From Promicromonospora sukumoe 327MFSha3.1 (lineage in GTDB: Bacteria > Actinomycetota > Actinomycetes > Actinomycetales > Cellulomonadaceae), in NCBI RefSeq assembly GCF_000385135.1, contig NZ_ARQM01000001.1, positions 106,960-170,959 of the forward strand: a DNA stretch of 64,000 nt. Direction: 5' to 3'. The translations under genes and the position numbers were made by a program. Below, piece by piece: positions 40,756-50,178 of this stretch. Position 1 is the first letter of the stretch. Each line of letters opens with the position of its first letter. The notes under the pieces are model-generated. The model was not told the origin of the DNA. It saw only the letters and a list, made by a program, of their open reading frames with translations, and made no database searches.

Positions 40756-42658
40756 GCCGGAAGGTCTGGGCCGCGGACCCGGTGCACGGCTGCTGCGTGA
40801 ACCGGGTGCCGTCGGACCCGGCCGGCGTGCCGAGCGTGAGGCAGCGGTCGCTGTGCCGGGCGGTGAACGTGACCCCGGCGGCCGTCGTCGTCGGGCGCCA
40901 CTGCTGGTTGGTGCCGCCCACGTACGACCAGAGCTGGACGGCCACGCCGTTCCCGGTGGCGCCCGGGCCGCCCGCGACGTCCCAGGCCTTGCCCGCGTGC
41001 TGGTTGGTCACCTGGTAGTACCCGCCCGAGGTGGGCGTGAACCGCCAGCGCTGGTTGGCCTGGGCCGCGTCGCCGCAGGCCCACTGCTGCAGGCCGGTGC
41101 CGTCGGCGGTGCCCCAGTCGGCGGCGTCGAGGCACTTGCCGCTCGCGGTCGAGGCCACCTGGTACCAGGACGCCGGGTCGGGGTCGGCGGGCGTGGTCGT
41201 GGTCTGCGGGTCCCACGTGTAGGTGGCCACGGACCGGCCGGGCAGCGTGTGGGTCAGGGAGCGGCCCTCGTCGGTGATCGAGAAGGTGCGGCTGCCGGAG
41301 GAGGCGTTCACGACGTACGCCACGCGGGTGCCGTCGGGGTTCTGGTAGATGACGTTCTGCAGGCCGCCGGACTGCTCGCTGGTGGAGCCGATGCGGCGGG
41401 CCCCGGCGTCGATGAACTTGGTCAGGTGGCCCAGCACGTAGAACTCGGCGTTGCGCGTGACGTCGCCGCCGGCGATCTGCACCACGCCGTTGCAGCGCGT
41501 GCCGCAGTGCCCCTGGTGCGGGCCGCCGTTCTGGTCCAGCGCGAGGTTCCAGCTGATCGTCGTCTCGCCGCCGTTGCGCATGTTGCGCACCACGAGGTTC
41601 TCGGCGTGCCAGACCAGGGTGTCCCCGAACGTGTTCGCGGCGTCGTCGCTGTCCGTGCCGGAGCACTCGGTGAAGTAGACCCGCTTGCCCGCAGCCACGA
41701 CCTGCGCCTGCGCCTCGGGGGAGCCGCCGTAGCAGTGGAACGCGGCGCCGACCACGCGGGAGATGCCCTGCGTGCCGGAGAAGACCTCCAGCGGGTAGTC
41801 GGGGCGGTCCCAGTTGTGGTCGTAGGCGAAGATCTGCGTGCCCAGCCCGGCGCTGGTCAGCCGCGCGTCGAGCACCCGCAGGAACTGCGCCTGCTCGGCC
41901 GCCGACATGCTCAGCGAGGGGTAGCTCGTGGCGAACAGCGGCTCGTTCGCCACCGTGAGGTCGCTGAGTGTCACGCCCTGCTGCGCGTACGCCTGGATCG
42001 CGCGGACCAGGTAGTCGGCGTACTCGTCGTAGTTCTCGGTGCGCAGGCTGCCGCCGTTCAGGGAGCCGCCGGACTTCATCCAGGCCGGCGGCGACCACGG
42101 GCTGCCCATGAACCGGATGTTCGGGTTGACCGCCAGCGCCTGGCGCAGCACGGGCAGGATCTGCTGCTGGTCGCGCGCGATGCTGAACTGCCCCGCGGTG
42201 TCCTCGTAGGTGTAGAAGCCGCCCGAGTTGAAGTCGGTGCTGCCGAGCGGCTGGCGCAGGTAGTTCAGGCCGATGCCGTCGCCGGAGCGGGAGAACAGCG
42301 ACCGCAGCAGCGTGTCGCGGGTGCCGGCGGGCAGGCCGCTGATCAGCGCGGCCGACGCCTCCGTGACCGAGGCGCCCGCGCCGGTGAACCGCTGGGACAC
42401 CTGGTCCGGGCTGACGCGGATGTCGGTGGCCTGCGGGCCCGTGTCGAAGGCGAGCGTGCCGCCGTCGGTCAGCTTGCGGCCGCCGTCGGCGGTGGTGACC
42501 CAGACCCGGGCGCTGGTCGGGGCGGCGGCCTGGGCCGTGTCGGCGTGTGCGGCGGCGCCCGAGGCGGCCGCCGGGGCGATCCCGGCGGCGGCGAGGGCCA
42601 GGACGCCGAGCGTGGCGAGTGTCGTCCGGATGGACCCGGTGCGGGTGGTGCGCGTCAT
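40739..42658 (-). CDS. Secreted GH30 family glycoside hydrolase with ricin-type lectin domain
   Basis: A 639-aa exported enzyme. Signal peptide 1-45; GH30 TIM barrel with side sandwich (about 50-490): RFTGAGASVTEASAALI, FMGSPWSPPAWMK, LTVANEP (acid/base Glu about 239) and VYFTECSG (nucleophile Glu about 331). A C-terminal ricin B lectin (about 505-638) shows the QxW repeats LQQWACGD, NQRWRF and NQQWRP. GH30 members cleave beta-1,6-glucan, beta-1,6-galactan, xylan or glucosylceramide; the lectin suggests a galactose- or xylose-containing polymer. Divergent from a TetR gene with a strong operator in the shared promoter. Confidence 0.92.
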   Translation of the reverse strand: MTRTTRTGSIRTTLATLGVLALAAAGIAPAAASGAAAHADTAQAAAPTSARVWVTTADGGRKLTDGGTLAFDTGPQATDIRVSPDQVSQRFTGAGASVTEASAALISGLPAGTRDTLLRSLFSRSGDGIGLNYLRQPLGSTDFNSGGFYTYEDTAGQFSIARDQQQILPVLRQALAVNPNIRFMGSPWSPPAWMKSGGSLNGGSLRTENYDEYADYLVRAIQAYAQQGVTLSDLTVANEPLFATSYPSLSMSAAEQAQFLRVLDARLTSAGLGTQIFAYDHNWDRPDYPLEVFSGTQGISRVVGAAFHCYGGSPEAQAQVVAAGKRVYFTECSGTDSDDAANTFGDTLVWHAENLVVRNMRNGGETTISWNLALDQNGGPHQGHCGTRCNGVVQIAGGDVTRNAEFYVLGHLTKFIDAGARRIGSTSEQSGGLQNVIYQNPDGTRVAYVVNASSGSRTFSITDEGRSLTHTLPGRSVATYTWDPQTTTTPADPDPASWYQVASTASGKCLDAADWGTADGTGLQQWACGDAAQANQRWRFTPTSGGYYQVTNQHAGKAWDVAGGPGATGNGVAVQLWSYVGGTNQQWRPTTTAAGVTFTARHSDRCLTLGTPAGSDGTRFTQQPCTGSAAQTFRLTRVG

Positions 42659-42699
42659 TGCGACTCCCTCGATGGGTGGAATGTGGGGCGAGCCTACCC

Positions 42700-42725
42700 C
42701 TACCTACCAAGTGCTCGGTAGGTAG
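42700..42725. promoter_or_regulatory. TetR-type operator between GH30 and TetR genes
   Basis: Perfect 9-bp arms, CTACCTACC (42700-42708) and GGTAGGTAG (42717-42725), with an 8-bp centre AAGTGCTC. Length and symmetry are typical for a TetR dimer site, and it lies 42 bp from the GH30 start and 54 bp from the regulator start, so it can control both. Confidence 0.75.
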
Positions 42726-42765
42726 CAGTTTCCCGTACCCGGCCGGGACCCGGGACAGAGGTCCG

Positions 42766-42781
42766 TAGACTCGCTCGGATG
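42766..42781 (+). promoter_or_regulatory. Likely leaderless start of the TetR gene
   Basis: TAGACT (42766-42771) lies seven bases before the ATG at 42779 with no ribosome binding site. The operator at 42700-42725 covers the expected -35 region (about 42743) only partly, but is close enough for autorepression. Confidence 0.45.
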
Positions 42782-43393
42782 ACACGAGAACCCGGGGCCG
42801 TCCGGACGCGGCGTCCGCCCGCGGAGCGCCGGGCCGAGATCCTGCGCATCGCCATGGAGACGTTCGCGGAGCGCGGCTACCAGAGCGCGTCGCTCGCGGA
42901 GATCTCGGCGCGCGTCGGGCTGACCCAGGCCGGGGTGCTGCACTACTTCTCGTCGAAGGCCGGCCTGCTCACCGGCGTGCTCGACCTGCGTGACTCGACC
43001 GACATCGAGGAGCTCGGCAGCGAGCGCCCGCACGGCCTGGCGTTCCTGCGGCACCTGGTGGAGACCTCGCGGCGCAACACGGAGCGCGAGGGCATCGTGC
43101 GGCTGTACACGGTGCTCGCCGCGGAGAGCGTGACCGCGGAGCACCCCGCGCAGGACTACTTCCGCGACCGGTACCAGGGCCTGCTGGCCCTGGTGGTCGA
43201 GGCGCTGGAGGAGGCCCGGTCGCTCGGGGAGGTGGCGGACGACGTGGAGGTCGCCACGACCGCCCGCGTCATCGTGGCGACCATGGACGGCCTGCAGCTC
43301 CAGTGGCTGCTGGAGCCCGGCTCGGTCGACATGGCGCACGCGACCGAGGTGGCGATCGTCCGGCTCATCGGGCGGGAGCTGCCGGGGCGCTGA
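42779..43393 (+). CDS. TetR/AcrR family transcriptional regulator
   Basis: A 204-aa repressor. The N-terminal helix-turn-helix (about 17-62) reads RRAEILRIAMETFAERGYQSASLAEISARVGLTQAGVLHYFSSKAGLL, the standard TetR DNA-binding unit. The helical ligand domain follows. The divergent GH30 gene and the strong inverted repeat between them make that glycosidase the probable target; the inducer would be a breakdown product of its polymer. ATG 42779 has no Shine-Dalgarno and is likely leaderless. Confidence 0.94.
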   Translation: MTREPGAVRTRRPPAERRAEILRIAMETFAERGYQSASLAEISARVGLTQAGVLHYFSSKAGLLTGVLDLRDSTDIEELGSERPHGLAFLRHLVETSRRNTEREGIVRLYTVLAAESVTAEHPAQDYFRDRYQGLLALVVEALEEARSLGEVADDVEVATTARVIVATMDGLQLQWLLEPGSVDMAHATEVAIVRLIGRELPGR

Positions 43394-43394
43394 G

Positions 43395-44150
43395 CTACGC
43401 GCCCGGCTCCCCGGCGTCCGGCTCCTGGCCGTAGGACGTGGCCAGGTCCGCGACGTCGTGGGCGTAGGAGACGGACCGGTTGTAGGTCGCCAGCGCCGCC
43501 TGCCAGCCGTCGTCGCTCGTCAGGTCGCCGCCGCTCTCGCACAGGTAGTGGGCGGCGGTGAGCACGGCGTCGTCGATCTGGTGCGGGTCGGTACGGCCGT
43601 CCAGGTTCCCGTCCTGGGCGAAGTCGGCCCACGTGGTCGGGATGAACTGCATGGGGCCGACGGCGCGGTCCCAGCGCACGTCGCCGTCGAGCTCGCCCCC
43701 GTCGGTGTCGAGGATCTCCATGACGCCCTCGCTGCCGTCCAGGGCGATGCCGATGATCGGCGGGCTCACCAGGCCGTCGTCGTCGGCGCTCGCCCCGAGG
43801 TAGCTGCCGTGGATCGACTCGACGGCGCCGATCCCGGCGAGCGTGTTCCAGCCGAGGCCGCACTGCGGCATGGTCTCGGCCAGCCGCAGGGACGCGCCCG
43901 CGTAGGCGGCCAGCGCGCGCCGCGGGATGCCGGTGCGCTCGGCGGTGTCGCGCAGCCAGCGCGGCCGGGCCAGGTCGGCGACGGGGTCGACGTCGGCCGA
44001 CCGGTCCGCTCCCGCCTCGGGCAGCCCCTGCCGGGGCGCCGGCGGGTAGTCGCGCTCCAGCGCGTCCCGCAGCCCGCCGCTCGGGTCCGGGCCGCAGGCG
44101 GTCAACAGCAACGCGGCCGCGCAGGCGACGGCCCCAGCTCGTGCTCTCAC
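43395..44150 (-). CDS. Lytic transglycosylase-like lipoprotein
   Basis: A 251-aa exported protein. The N-terminal signal carries a lipobox (LLLTACG, Cys about 18). The catalytic domain (about 60-245) is of the SLT/MltB type: IPRRALAAYAGASLRLAETMPQCGLGWNTLAGIGAVESIHGSYLG, with the catalytic Glu in AVESIHG, then VGPMQFIPTTWADFAQDGNLDGRTDPHQIDDAVLTAAHYLC. It would cleave peptidoglycan glycan strands at the cell surface. Start GTG 44150 puts the signal peptide at the N-terminus; an upstream frame to 44210 lacks support. Convergent with tetR, one base between stops. Confidence 0.9.
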   Translation of the reverse strand: MRARAGAVACAAALLLTACGPDPSGGLRDALERDYPPAPRQGLPEAGADRSADVDPVADLARPRWLRDTAERTGIPRRALAAYAGASLRLAETMPQCGLGWNTLAGIGAVESIHGSYLGASADDDGLVSPPIIGIALDGSEGVMEILDTDGGELDGDVRWDRAVGPMQFIPTTWADFAQDGNLDGRTDPHQIDDAVLTAAHYLCESGGDLTSDDGWQAALATYNRSVSYAHDVADLATSYGQEPDAGEPGA

Positions 44151-44235
44151 GGTGCAGACGCTACGTTGCCGCCGCGCCGAACCGTTAGCCGGTGACAAGA
44201 CCTCCCGCAAACATGCGCGAATCCACGCAGGCCGG

Positions 44236-45114
44236 TCACTCCTCCGGCTGTCCGACGTGCACCACCAGGACGGGGCACGGCGCGGCGCGCAGCACGGCGT
44301 CGGGCACGCTGCGGAGCATGCGGCCCACCACGGACGGGTGCCGGCGGCCGCCGACCACCACGAGGTGGTCCGGCGTCAGGTCCTCCAGCAGCGCGACCGC
44401 CGGGGAGCCGCGACGGATCACCAGCGTGCACGCGACCTGCGGGTACTTCTCCGACCACCGCGCCACCTGGTCGGCCAGGTCGGTCCGGGCAGCGTCGTGC
44501 CACGACGCGGCCACCGGGTCCATGCTCAGCAGCGCCGAGGTGACCGGGTCGCTGCCCGTCACGTGCACCACCTCCAGCGCGCAGTCCCGCGCCGCGGCCT
44601 CCGCGAACGCGGCCCCCAGCACGTCGGGCTCGTCGTCGTGGGCCACGCCCACCCGGATCCGGTACGGGTCGCCGGTCGCGGCACCGGCCGGGACCACCGC
44701 CACCGCACCCGTGGACGACGCCGCCAGCGCCGACGAGGTCGAGCCGACCAGCAGGCGGTCGAGGCCGTCCAGGCCGCGGCGGCCCACCACGACCAGGTCG
44801 CAGGTCCGGGCGCGCTGGCTCAGCACGTGCGCGGCCGTGCCCGGCAGGATGATGACCTCCAGGTCCCGCCCACCGGGCCGGTGGCCGCCGAGGCGCGCAC
44901 GGGCGGCGTCCGCGGCGTGCCGGGCCTCGTCCTGCGCCTCCCGCGCCGCGTCGCCGAACCCCGGCGCGGGCGTGGCGGGCGTGGCGTGCGACGCGACGAC
45001 CGTCAGGCGGGCCTCGTGCACGTCGGCGGCACGGGCCGCCCACTCCAGCGCCGCCAGGCTCTCCTGGGAGCCGTCGACCCCGACGACGATGCCGCGGTAC
45101 CAGGTGATGCTCAT
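44236..45114 (-). CDS. Universal stress protein, two tandem USP domains
   Basis: A 292-aa protein made of two USP domains (about 1-145 and 150-285). The first ends with the ATP-binding pattern GRRGLDGLDRLLVGSTSSAL, the second with a similar GGRRHPSVVGRMLRSVPDAVL. Two-domain USPs are regular members of DevR/DosR dormancy regulons. Divergent from the DevS-like kinase, and a GGGACC-AA-GGTCCC box lies 89 bp upstream of its ATG. The start has GAGGAGACG just ahead. Confidence 0.93.
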   Translation of the reverse strand: MSITWYRGIVVGVDGSQESLAALEWAARAADVHEARLTVVASHATPATPAPGFGDAAREAQDEARHAADAARARLGGHRPGGRDLEVIILPGTAAHVLSQRARTCDLVVVGRRGLDGLDRLLVGSTSSALAASSTGAVAVVPAGAATGDPYRIRVGVAHDDEPDVLGAAFAEAAARDCALEVVHVTGSDPVTSALLSMDPVAASWHDAARTDLADQVARWSEKYPQVACTLVIRRGSPAVALLEDLTPDHLVVVGGRRHPSVVGRMLRSVPDAVLRAAPCPVLVVHVGQPEE

Positions 45115-45202
45115 GATCGTCTCCTCACGTCTGCTCCGGTCTGGGCACCAGGACATCAGCGGGCCGCGCGCGCCCGGCAGAGCCGGGAGGCCCGGCCGTC
45201 CA

Positions 45203-45216
45203 GGGACCAAGGTCCC
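45203..45216. promoter_or_regulatory. DevR/DosR-type box between USP and sensor kinase genes
   Basis: GGGACCAAGGTCCC, a 6-bp-arm palindrome that matches the core of DevR boxes (GGGAC-NNN-GTCCC type). The same box recurs at 48351-48364 upstream of doxX. It is placed to drive either or both divergent genes. Confidence 0.7.
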
Positions 45217-45286
45217 CCGTGCCCGCCACGCCACCGACGCGCTACCGTGGCCACGGGGGGCACGGACCGAACATCGGGAGGTGCCG

Positions 45287-46957
45287 ATGGACCCGGTGGA
45301 CGCGCCGCGCGACCGCACGGACGTGCTGCTGGAGGCCGTCGTCGGGGTGGGCCGCGGGCTCGACGTCGAGACCGTGCTGCACCGCATCGTCGAGGCCGCC
45401 GTCTCCCTCGTCGACGCCCGCTACGGCGCACTCGGGCTGCTCGACGCCGACAGCCGGATCAGCCGGTTCCTCACGGTCGGCATGACCGCCGCCGAGGTCG
45501 CCGCGATCGGCCCGTACCCCACCGGGCACGGCGTGCTGGGCCAGCTCATCCGCCACCCCGTGCCGCTGCGCCTGCCGGACATCTCCGCGCACGTCGCCTC
45601 GGTCGGCTTCCCCGCCCACCACCCGCCCATGCGGACCTTCGTCGGGGTGCCCCTGCGGGTGCACGGCTCCCCGTTCGGCAACCTCTACCTCACCGACAAG
45701 CGCGGCGGGGGAGAGTTCACCGCCGAGGACGAGCGGGTGCTGGAGGCGCTCGCGGCGGCCGCGAGCGTCGCGGTCGAGAACGCCCGCCTGTACGACGTCG
45801 CGCGGCTGCGTGAGCGCTGGGCCCGGGCGAACGACCGGATCTCCCGCCAGGTCCTGGCCGGCTCCTCGCCGCACGACGTGCTCACCCTGGTGGGCAGCGA
45901 GGCGCGGGAGGTGGCGGACGCCGACGTCACGGCGATCGCCGTGCCGGACCCCGTGACCGGGCGCCTGGTGCTGTCCTCGGCCTCCGGGCTCGACACGGAG
46001 GCGCAGGTCGGGTCGGTGCTCGCCGCCGACGGCACCTTCGCCGCCCTGACGTTCCGCACGGGCGTGCCGATGGTGACCGACGACGTGACCGCGGACGACC
46101 GCGCCAGCCTGGCGCTGGAGCTGTCGGGCGAGCTGGGCCCGCTCGCCGTCTGGCCCATCGGGCAGACGGGAACCTCCCGGGGCGTGCTGATCGCGGCGCG
46201 CCTGGCCGGCCGGCCGCCGTTCTCCTCGGTGGTGGTGGAGGCGCTGAGCGCCTTCGCGGGCCAGGCGGCCGTGGCCCTGGAGCTCGCCGAGGGCCGGGCC
46301 GACGCCGAACGGGTCACCCTGCTGCGCGACCGGGAGCGCATCGCCCGCGACCTGCACGACCTGGCCATCCAGCGGCTGTACGCGACGGGCCTGTCGCTCC
46401 AGCGCGTGGCCCGCGGAGCGACCCCCGAGATGGCCGAGCAGCTCGCCCGGTCGGTCGACGAGGTGGACGAGACCATCGCGCTGGTGCGCACCACCATCTA
46501 CCGCCTGCAGTCCGGGGAGGTGCCGCGCGGCGCGAGCGCCCGCCGGGTGGGCCTGCGCTCCCGCGTGATCACGGAGGTCGACGCCACCGCCGCCGCCCTC
46601 GGGTTCACCGCGCGGCTGCGCTTCGAGGGCGCCGTGGACACCCTGGTCCCGCCCGACGTCGCCGAGCACGTCGTCGCCGTCCTGCGCGAGGCCCTGTCGA
46701 ACGTCGCCCGGCACGCGCACGCCTCCCAGGCCGAGGTCCGGCTCGCGGTGGGCCGGGACGTGGTGCTCACGGTGAGCGACGACGGCGTCGGCATCCCGGC
46801 GGGCGTGGCCCGCAGCGGCCTGCTCAACCTCGCCCGGCGCGCCGCCGAGTCGGGCGGCGTGCTGGTGGTCGGGCCCGCGACCCCGTCCGCCGTGCAGACC
46901 GGCACCCGCCTGGAGTGGCGGGTACCGATGCCCGACGACGACGCGTTGGGCTCGTGA
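45287..46957 (+). CDS. GAF-GAF sensor histidine kinase (DevS/DosT-like)
   Basis: A 556-aa cytoplasmic kinase. Two GAF domains (about 20-175 and 185-335) are followed by a HisKA_3 dimerisation domain, with the phospho-acceptor His at about 357 in RERIARDLHDLAIQRLYATG, and a HATPase domain (EHVVAVLREALSNVARHAHAS, TVSDDGVGIP). Architecture and length match DevS/DosT of mycobacteria, which sense O2, CO or NO by heme in the first GAF. I cannot confirm a heme ligand. Start ATG 45287 has GGGAGG upstream. Convergent with its probable partner regulator at 46961, three bases between stops. Confidence 0.9.
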   Translation: MDPVDAPRDRTDVLLEAVVGVGRGLDVETVLHRIVEAAVSLVDARYGALGLLDADSRISRFLTVGMTAAEVAAIGPYPTGHGVLGQLIRHPVPLRLPDISAHVASVGFPAHHPPMRTFVGVPLRVHGSPFGNLYLTDKRGGGEFTAEDERVLEALAAAASVAVENARLYDVARLRERWARANDRISRQVLAGSSPHDVLTLVGSEAREVADADVTAIAVPDPVTGRLVLSSASGLDTEAQVGSVLAADGTFAALTFRTGVPMVTDDVTADDRASLALELSGELGPLAVWPIGQTGTSRGVLIAARLAGRPPFSSVVVEALSAFAGQAAVALELAEGRADAERVTLLRDRERIARDLHDLAIQRLYATGLSLQRVARGATPEMAEQLARSVDEVDETIALVRTTIYRLQSGEVPRGASARRVGLRSRVITEVDATAAALGFTARLRFEGAVDTLVPPDVAEHVVAVLREALSNVARHAHASQAEVRLAVGRDVVLTVSDDGVGIPAGVARSGLLNLARRAAESGGVLVVGPATPSAVQTGTRLEWRVPMPDDDALGS

Positions 46958-46960
46958 CCG

Positions 46961-47617
46961 TCACGGGCCGCGCCGCTTGTCCTGCTGCTCCAGCCGGTCG
47001 GCCAGCACGGCCGCCTGGGCCCGGCGCTCCAGGCCCAGCTTGGCGAAGATGCTGGACACGTAGTTCTTGACCGTCTTCTCGGCGAGGAACAGCTCGCTGC
47101 CGATCTGCCGGTTGGTCATGCCGTGCCCGATCAGGCCGAGGATGCGGCGCTCCTGGTCGGTGAGCTGCGCCAGCGGGTCGGGCTCGTTCTGGGCCTCCGC
47201 GCGGAGCCGCTGCATGACCCGGGCCGCGGCGCGCGGGTCGAGCATCGACCCGCCCGCCGCGACCGTCAGCACCGCCTCCACGAGGTCGGTGCCCCGCACC
47301 TGCTTGAGCACGTAGCCGGCAGCCCCGGCGAGGATCGCGTCGTACAGCGCCTCGTCGTCGGCGAACGAGGTGAGCATGAGGCAGGCCAGGTCCGGCATGC
47401 GCGAACGCAGCTCGCGGCAGACGGTGACGCCGTCGCCGTCGGGCAGGCGCACGTCCAGCACCACGACGTCGGGCTCGGCCGCGGGCACCCGGGCCAGCGC
47501 CTCCCGGGCGGTCCCGGCCTCGCCCACGACGCGGACGCCCGGCTCGGACTCCAGCAGGTCGGCCACGCCGCGCCGCACCACCTCGTGGTCGTCCACGAGG
47601 AACACGCGCACCTCCAT
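46961..47617 (-). CDS. NarL/DevR-type response regulator
   Basis: A 218-aa two-component regulator. The receiver (about 1-120) has [19 protein letters not shown], the phospho-acceptor Asp (about 54) in [12 protein letters not shown] and the Lys in [11 protein letters not shown]. The LuxR helix-turn-helix (about 150-210) reads [53 protein letters not shown], very close to DevR. It lies 65 bp downstream of doxX on the same strand, so the DevR box at 48351 could also drive it. Start ATG 47617. Confidence 0.93.
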   Translation of the reverse strand: MEVRVFLVDDHEVVRRGVADLLESEPGVRVVGEAGTAREALARVPAAEPDVVVLDVRLPDGDGVTVCRELRSRMPDLACLMLTSFADDEALYDAILAGAAGYVLKQVRGTDLVEAVLTVAAGGSMLDPRAAARVMQRLRAEAQNEPDPLAQLTDQERRILGLIGHGMTNRQIGSELFLAEKTVKNYVSSIFAKLGLERRAQAAVLADRLEQQDKRRGP

Positions 47618-47682
47618 GTCTCCCACCGTAGTCGTGGTGCCCGTCCGGTTCACCACCGGGACGGGCACCACGGGCCAGGTCG

Positions 47683-48252
47683 TCATCGAAGGAAGGGGAA
47701 CCGCTTGACCATCGAGGTCCGGGACCACCAGTGGCCCAGGCCCATCGTGTCGCCGGCCAGGAACGCGGCGAGGCCGATCAGCAGGACCGCGTAGACCAGG
47801 TGGTAGTCCACGAACGGGTTGTTGTCGAGGGGCAGCGACGCCATCCACATCAGCAGCAGGAGCACCACCCCGGCCCCGGCGGCGATCCGCATGCCGATGC
47901 CGAGGGCCAGCGCCAGGCCGATGCCGAGCAGGCCGATCATGAAGAGCCAGTCGATGACCGGGTTGCCGGCCATGGAGTTGAAGAAGCCGGCGAAGGAGCC
48001 CTGGACGCCGCCCAGGTACCCCTCGGTCGGGGAGCCGCCCCTGATCCAGGCGGCGTCGGACGGGGTCGCCATGCCCCAGCCGAAGAGCTTGTCGCCGAAC
48101 GCCCACAGGAACTCGACGGCGAGCAGCAGCCGGACGCCCGCGAAGGCGTACCGGGAGACGGCCTCGCTCGTGACGTGCGTGGTCGCCGCGGCCTGACTCT
48201 GCGCGGCGGACCCGTGCGCCCACTCGGCGGGGTTGTGGCTGACGGAGCTCAT
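47683..48252 (-). CDS. DoxX family membrane protein
   Basis: A 189-aa protein with a hydrophilic N-terminus (about 35 residues) and four membrane helices: [66 protein letters not shown] and [16 protein letters not shown]. The loop FGWGMATP and the sequence between helices follow the DoxX family. It is longer than the DoxX at 11459 and not closely similar to it. A GGGACC-TT-GGTCCC box lies about 100 bp upstream, linking it to the DevS/DevR module; a role in respiratory or redox adaptation is inferred. Confidence 0.88.
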   Translation of the reverse strand: MSSVSHNPAEWAHGSAAQSQAAATTHVTSEAVSRYAFAGVRLLLAVEFLWAFGDKLFGWGMATPSDAAWIRGGSPTEGYLGGVQGSFAGFFNSMAGNPVIDWLFMIGLLGIGLALALGIGMRIAAGAGVVLLLLMWMASLPLDNNPFVDYHLVYAVLLIGLAAFLAGDTMGLGHWWSRTSMVKRFPFLR

Positions 48253-48350
48253 GATGTCCTCCAGGTGGTACGCCGGACGTCTTCCGGCGCCTGTCACCAC
48301 CATCGCGCCGACCCGCCCGCGCGCGGCAGAGTCGGCGGCCCCGCCGGGAC

Positions 48351-48364
48351 GGGACCTTGGTCCC
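48351..48364. promoter_or_regulatory. DevR/DosR-type box upstream of doxX
   Basis: GGGACCTTGGTCCC; with flanking bases the arms extend to 8 bp (ACGGGACC and GGTCCCGT). It matches the box at 45203-45216. It is about 100 bp upstream of the doxX start and downstream of the TPP-enzyme stop. Confidence 0.7.
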
Positions 48365-48383
48365 GTTTCCTGAGGTCAGGCGC

Positions 48384-50048
48384 TCAGCGGGCGCGGTTCG
48401 CGGCCAGGATCTCCTCCTGGTACGGCGCCACCACGTCGCCCGATATGCGGCAGTCCAGGAGCAGGAACGGGCGGTCCGCGACGGGCTCGGCCGCCCAGGC
48501 CGCCACGCGGTCCAGGTCGGCCAGCGAGCGCACCACGACACCTTCGGCGCCCACGGCTCCGGCGAGCGCCGCGAAGTCCGCCTCGGGGATGAGCATGGGC
48601 TCCTCGGTGATGCCTTGCCGCCCGTACACGTGCACCTCGGCGCCGTAGGCGGCGTCGTTCCAGACGACGGCGATGCCGCGGCCGCGCGCGGTGCGCACCG
48701 CGGTCTCCAGGTCGGCCAGCGCCATGAGCCCGCCGCCGTCGCCGGTGGTGAGCACGACGGCGGCGTCGGGCAGCGCGGCGGCGGCGCCCGCGACGCTCGG
48801 GAAGCCCAGCCCGATGGACTGGTAGGCGGTGCCGACCATGACCATGCGGTCGGGGGAGGCGACGGGCCAGTACATGTTGGCCCAGCCGATGAAGTGCCCG
48901 CCGTCGGAGACGACGACGCGGTCGGCGGGCAGCAGCCCGGCCAGGCGGTGCGCGACGCTGCGCGGGTCGAGGCGCCCGTCGGGCGCGATCCCGTCGGCGG
49001 GGCCGGTCTCGTAGGTGCGGGCGCCGGCGACGTCGACGGTCTCGCGCCAGCCGGAGGGCTTGGCGCCCAGGGCGTGCAGCTCGTCCACCAGGGCGCGGGC
49101 CACGAGGGCGGCGTCGCCCCGGACGAACCCGCCCACGTGCCGGTGCGTGGCGGCGGGCGCGATGTCCACCTGGACCACGCGCGTGCCGGGGGCGAACAGC
49201 TCGCCGAACCGCATCGTGAACTGGTTCAGGGATGCGCCGAGCACGACGGCGACGTCGGCCTGGCGCACCAGCTCCATGGCGTCGTGGGCGCCGAACCCGC
49301 CCGCGACGCCGAGGTCGTACCGGCCGTCGGGGAAGACGCCGCGGCCGAGCGCCGTCGTGGTGGTCAGGGCGCCGGTGGTCTCGGCGAGCTCGCCCAGCGC
49401 TGGGCCGGCCCCGGCGAGCCAGGCGCCGCGGCCCGCGAGCAGCAGGGGGCGCTCGGCCTCCGCGAGGTGCCGGGCGAGGTCGGTGATGGCTGCGGCGTCG
49501 AAGGGGCCGGCCGGGACCAGCGGCGCCGGCAGCACGGGCTCGGGCGCGTCCGGGACCGGCCCGGCGTCCAGGGCGGCGACGTCGTAGGGGATCGCGAGCA
49601 CCACGGGCACCCGGTAGGTCAGGGAGTGCTCGATGGCGATCACGCTCGTGGCGGCGGCGTCCGCGCGGCCCACCGTATAGGTGCGCGCGCCGACGGCTGC
49701 GGCCAGGGCGATCTGGTCGACGTCCCAGGGGCGCGGCCCCGACGTCGGCTCGTCGCCCGTGAGCAGCACGAGCGGCACGCGGGCCTGGGCGGCCTCGGCC
49801 AGCGCGGTCAGCGCGTTGGTGAAGCCCGCGCCGTAGGTGGCGGTCGCGGCGGCGATGCGGCCCGACGCGCGGAAGTGCGCGTCGGCGGCGACGACGCCGC
49901 CGGCCTCGTGGCGGACGGCGGTGAACCGCGCCGTGGTCGAGCGCTCCAGGGCGTCGAGGAACCAGGCGTTGCCGTTGCCCATCACGCCGAAGACGTGGTC
50001 GACGTGGCGGGCGACGGTACGGGCGACATGGGCGGACACGGTGGGCAC
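48384..50048 (-). CDS. Thiamine-pyrophosphate-dependent enzyme (decarboxylase/synthase-like)
   Basis: A 554-aa member of the acetolactate synthase/benzoylformate decarboxylase superfamily. The N-terminal PYR domain includes the catalytic Glu in [13 protein letters not shown]. The central domain covers about 190-330, and the C-terminal PP domain has the TPP motif [32 protein letters not shown] cytoplasmic protein. Its neighbour, the FAD monooxygenase, and the homoprotocatechuate operon suggest decarboxylation of an aromatic 2-oxo acid such as hydroxyphenylpyruvate or benzoylformate; this is inferred. Start GTG 50048 has TGGAGG upstream; longer frames are Arg-rich noise. Confidence 0.86.
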   Translation of the reverse strand: MPTVSAHVARTVARHVDHVFGVMGNGNAWFLDALERSTTARFTAVRHEAGGVVAADAHFRASGRIAAATATYGAGFTNALTALAEAAQARVPLVLLTGDEPTSGPRPWDVDQIALAAAVGARTYTVGRADAAATSVIAIEHSLTYRVPVVLAIPYDVAALDAGPVPDAPEPVLPAPLVPAGPFDAAAITDLARHLAEAERPLLLAGRGAWLAGAGPALGELAETTGALTTTTALGRGVFPDGRYDLGVAGGFGAHDAMELVRQADVAVVLGASLNQFTMRFGELFAPGTRVVQVDIAPAATHRHVGGFVRGDAALVARALVDELHALGAKPSGWRETVDVAGARTYETGPADGIAPDGRLDPRSVAHRLAGLLPADRVVVSDGGHFIGWANMYWPVASPDRMVMVGTAYQSIGLGFPSVAGAAAALPDAAVVLTTGDGGGLMALADLETAVRTARGRGIAVVWNDAAYGAEVHVYGRQGITEEPMLIPEADFAALAGAVGAEGVVVRSLADLDRVAAWAAEPVADRPFLLLDCRISGDVVAPYQEEILAANRAR

Positions 50049-50178
50049 GGGGCCTCCAGGGAAACAGTGACGGATGAGTGGTGCGGTCCGTATGTGTCCC
50101 GGGCGGGCCCGGCCAGGAGCCCGTCGCGCGCCCCTTTTTCGAGCGCAGGCGGTGGCATCCGCCTCGACACGGCACACA

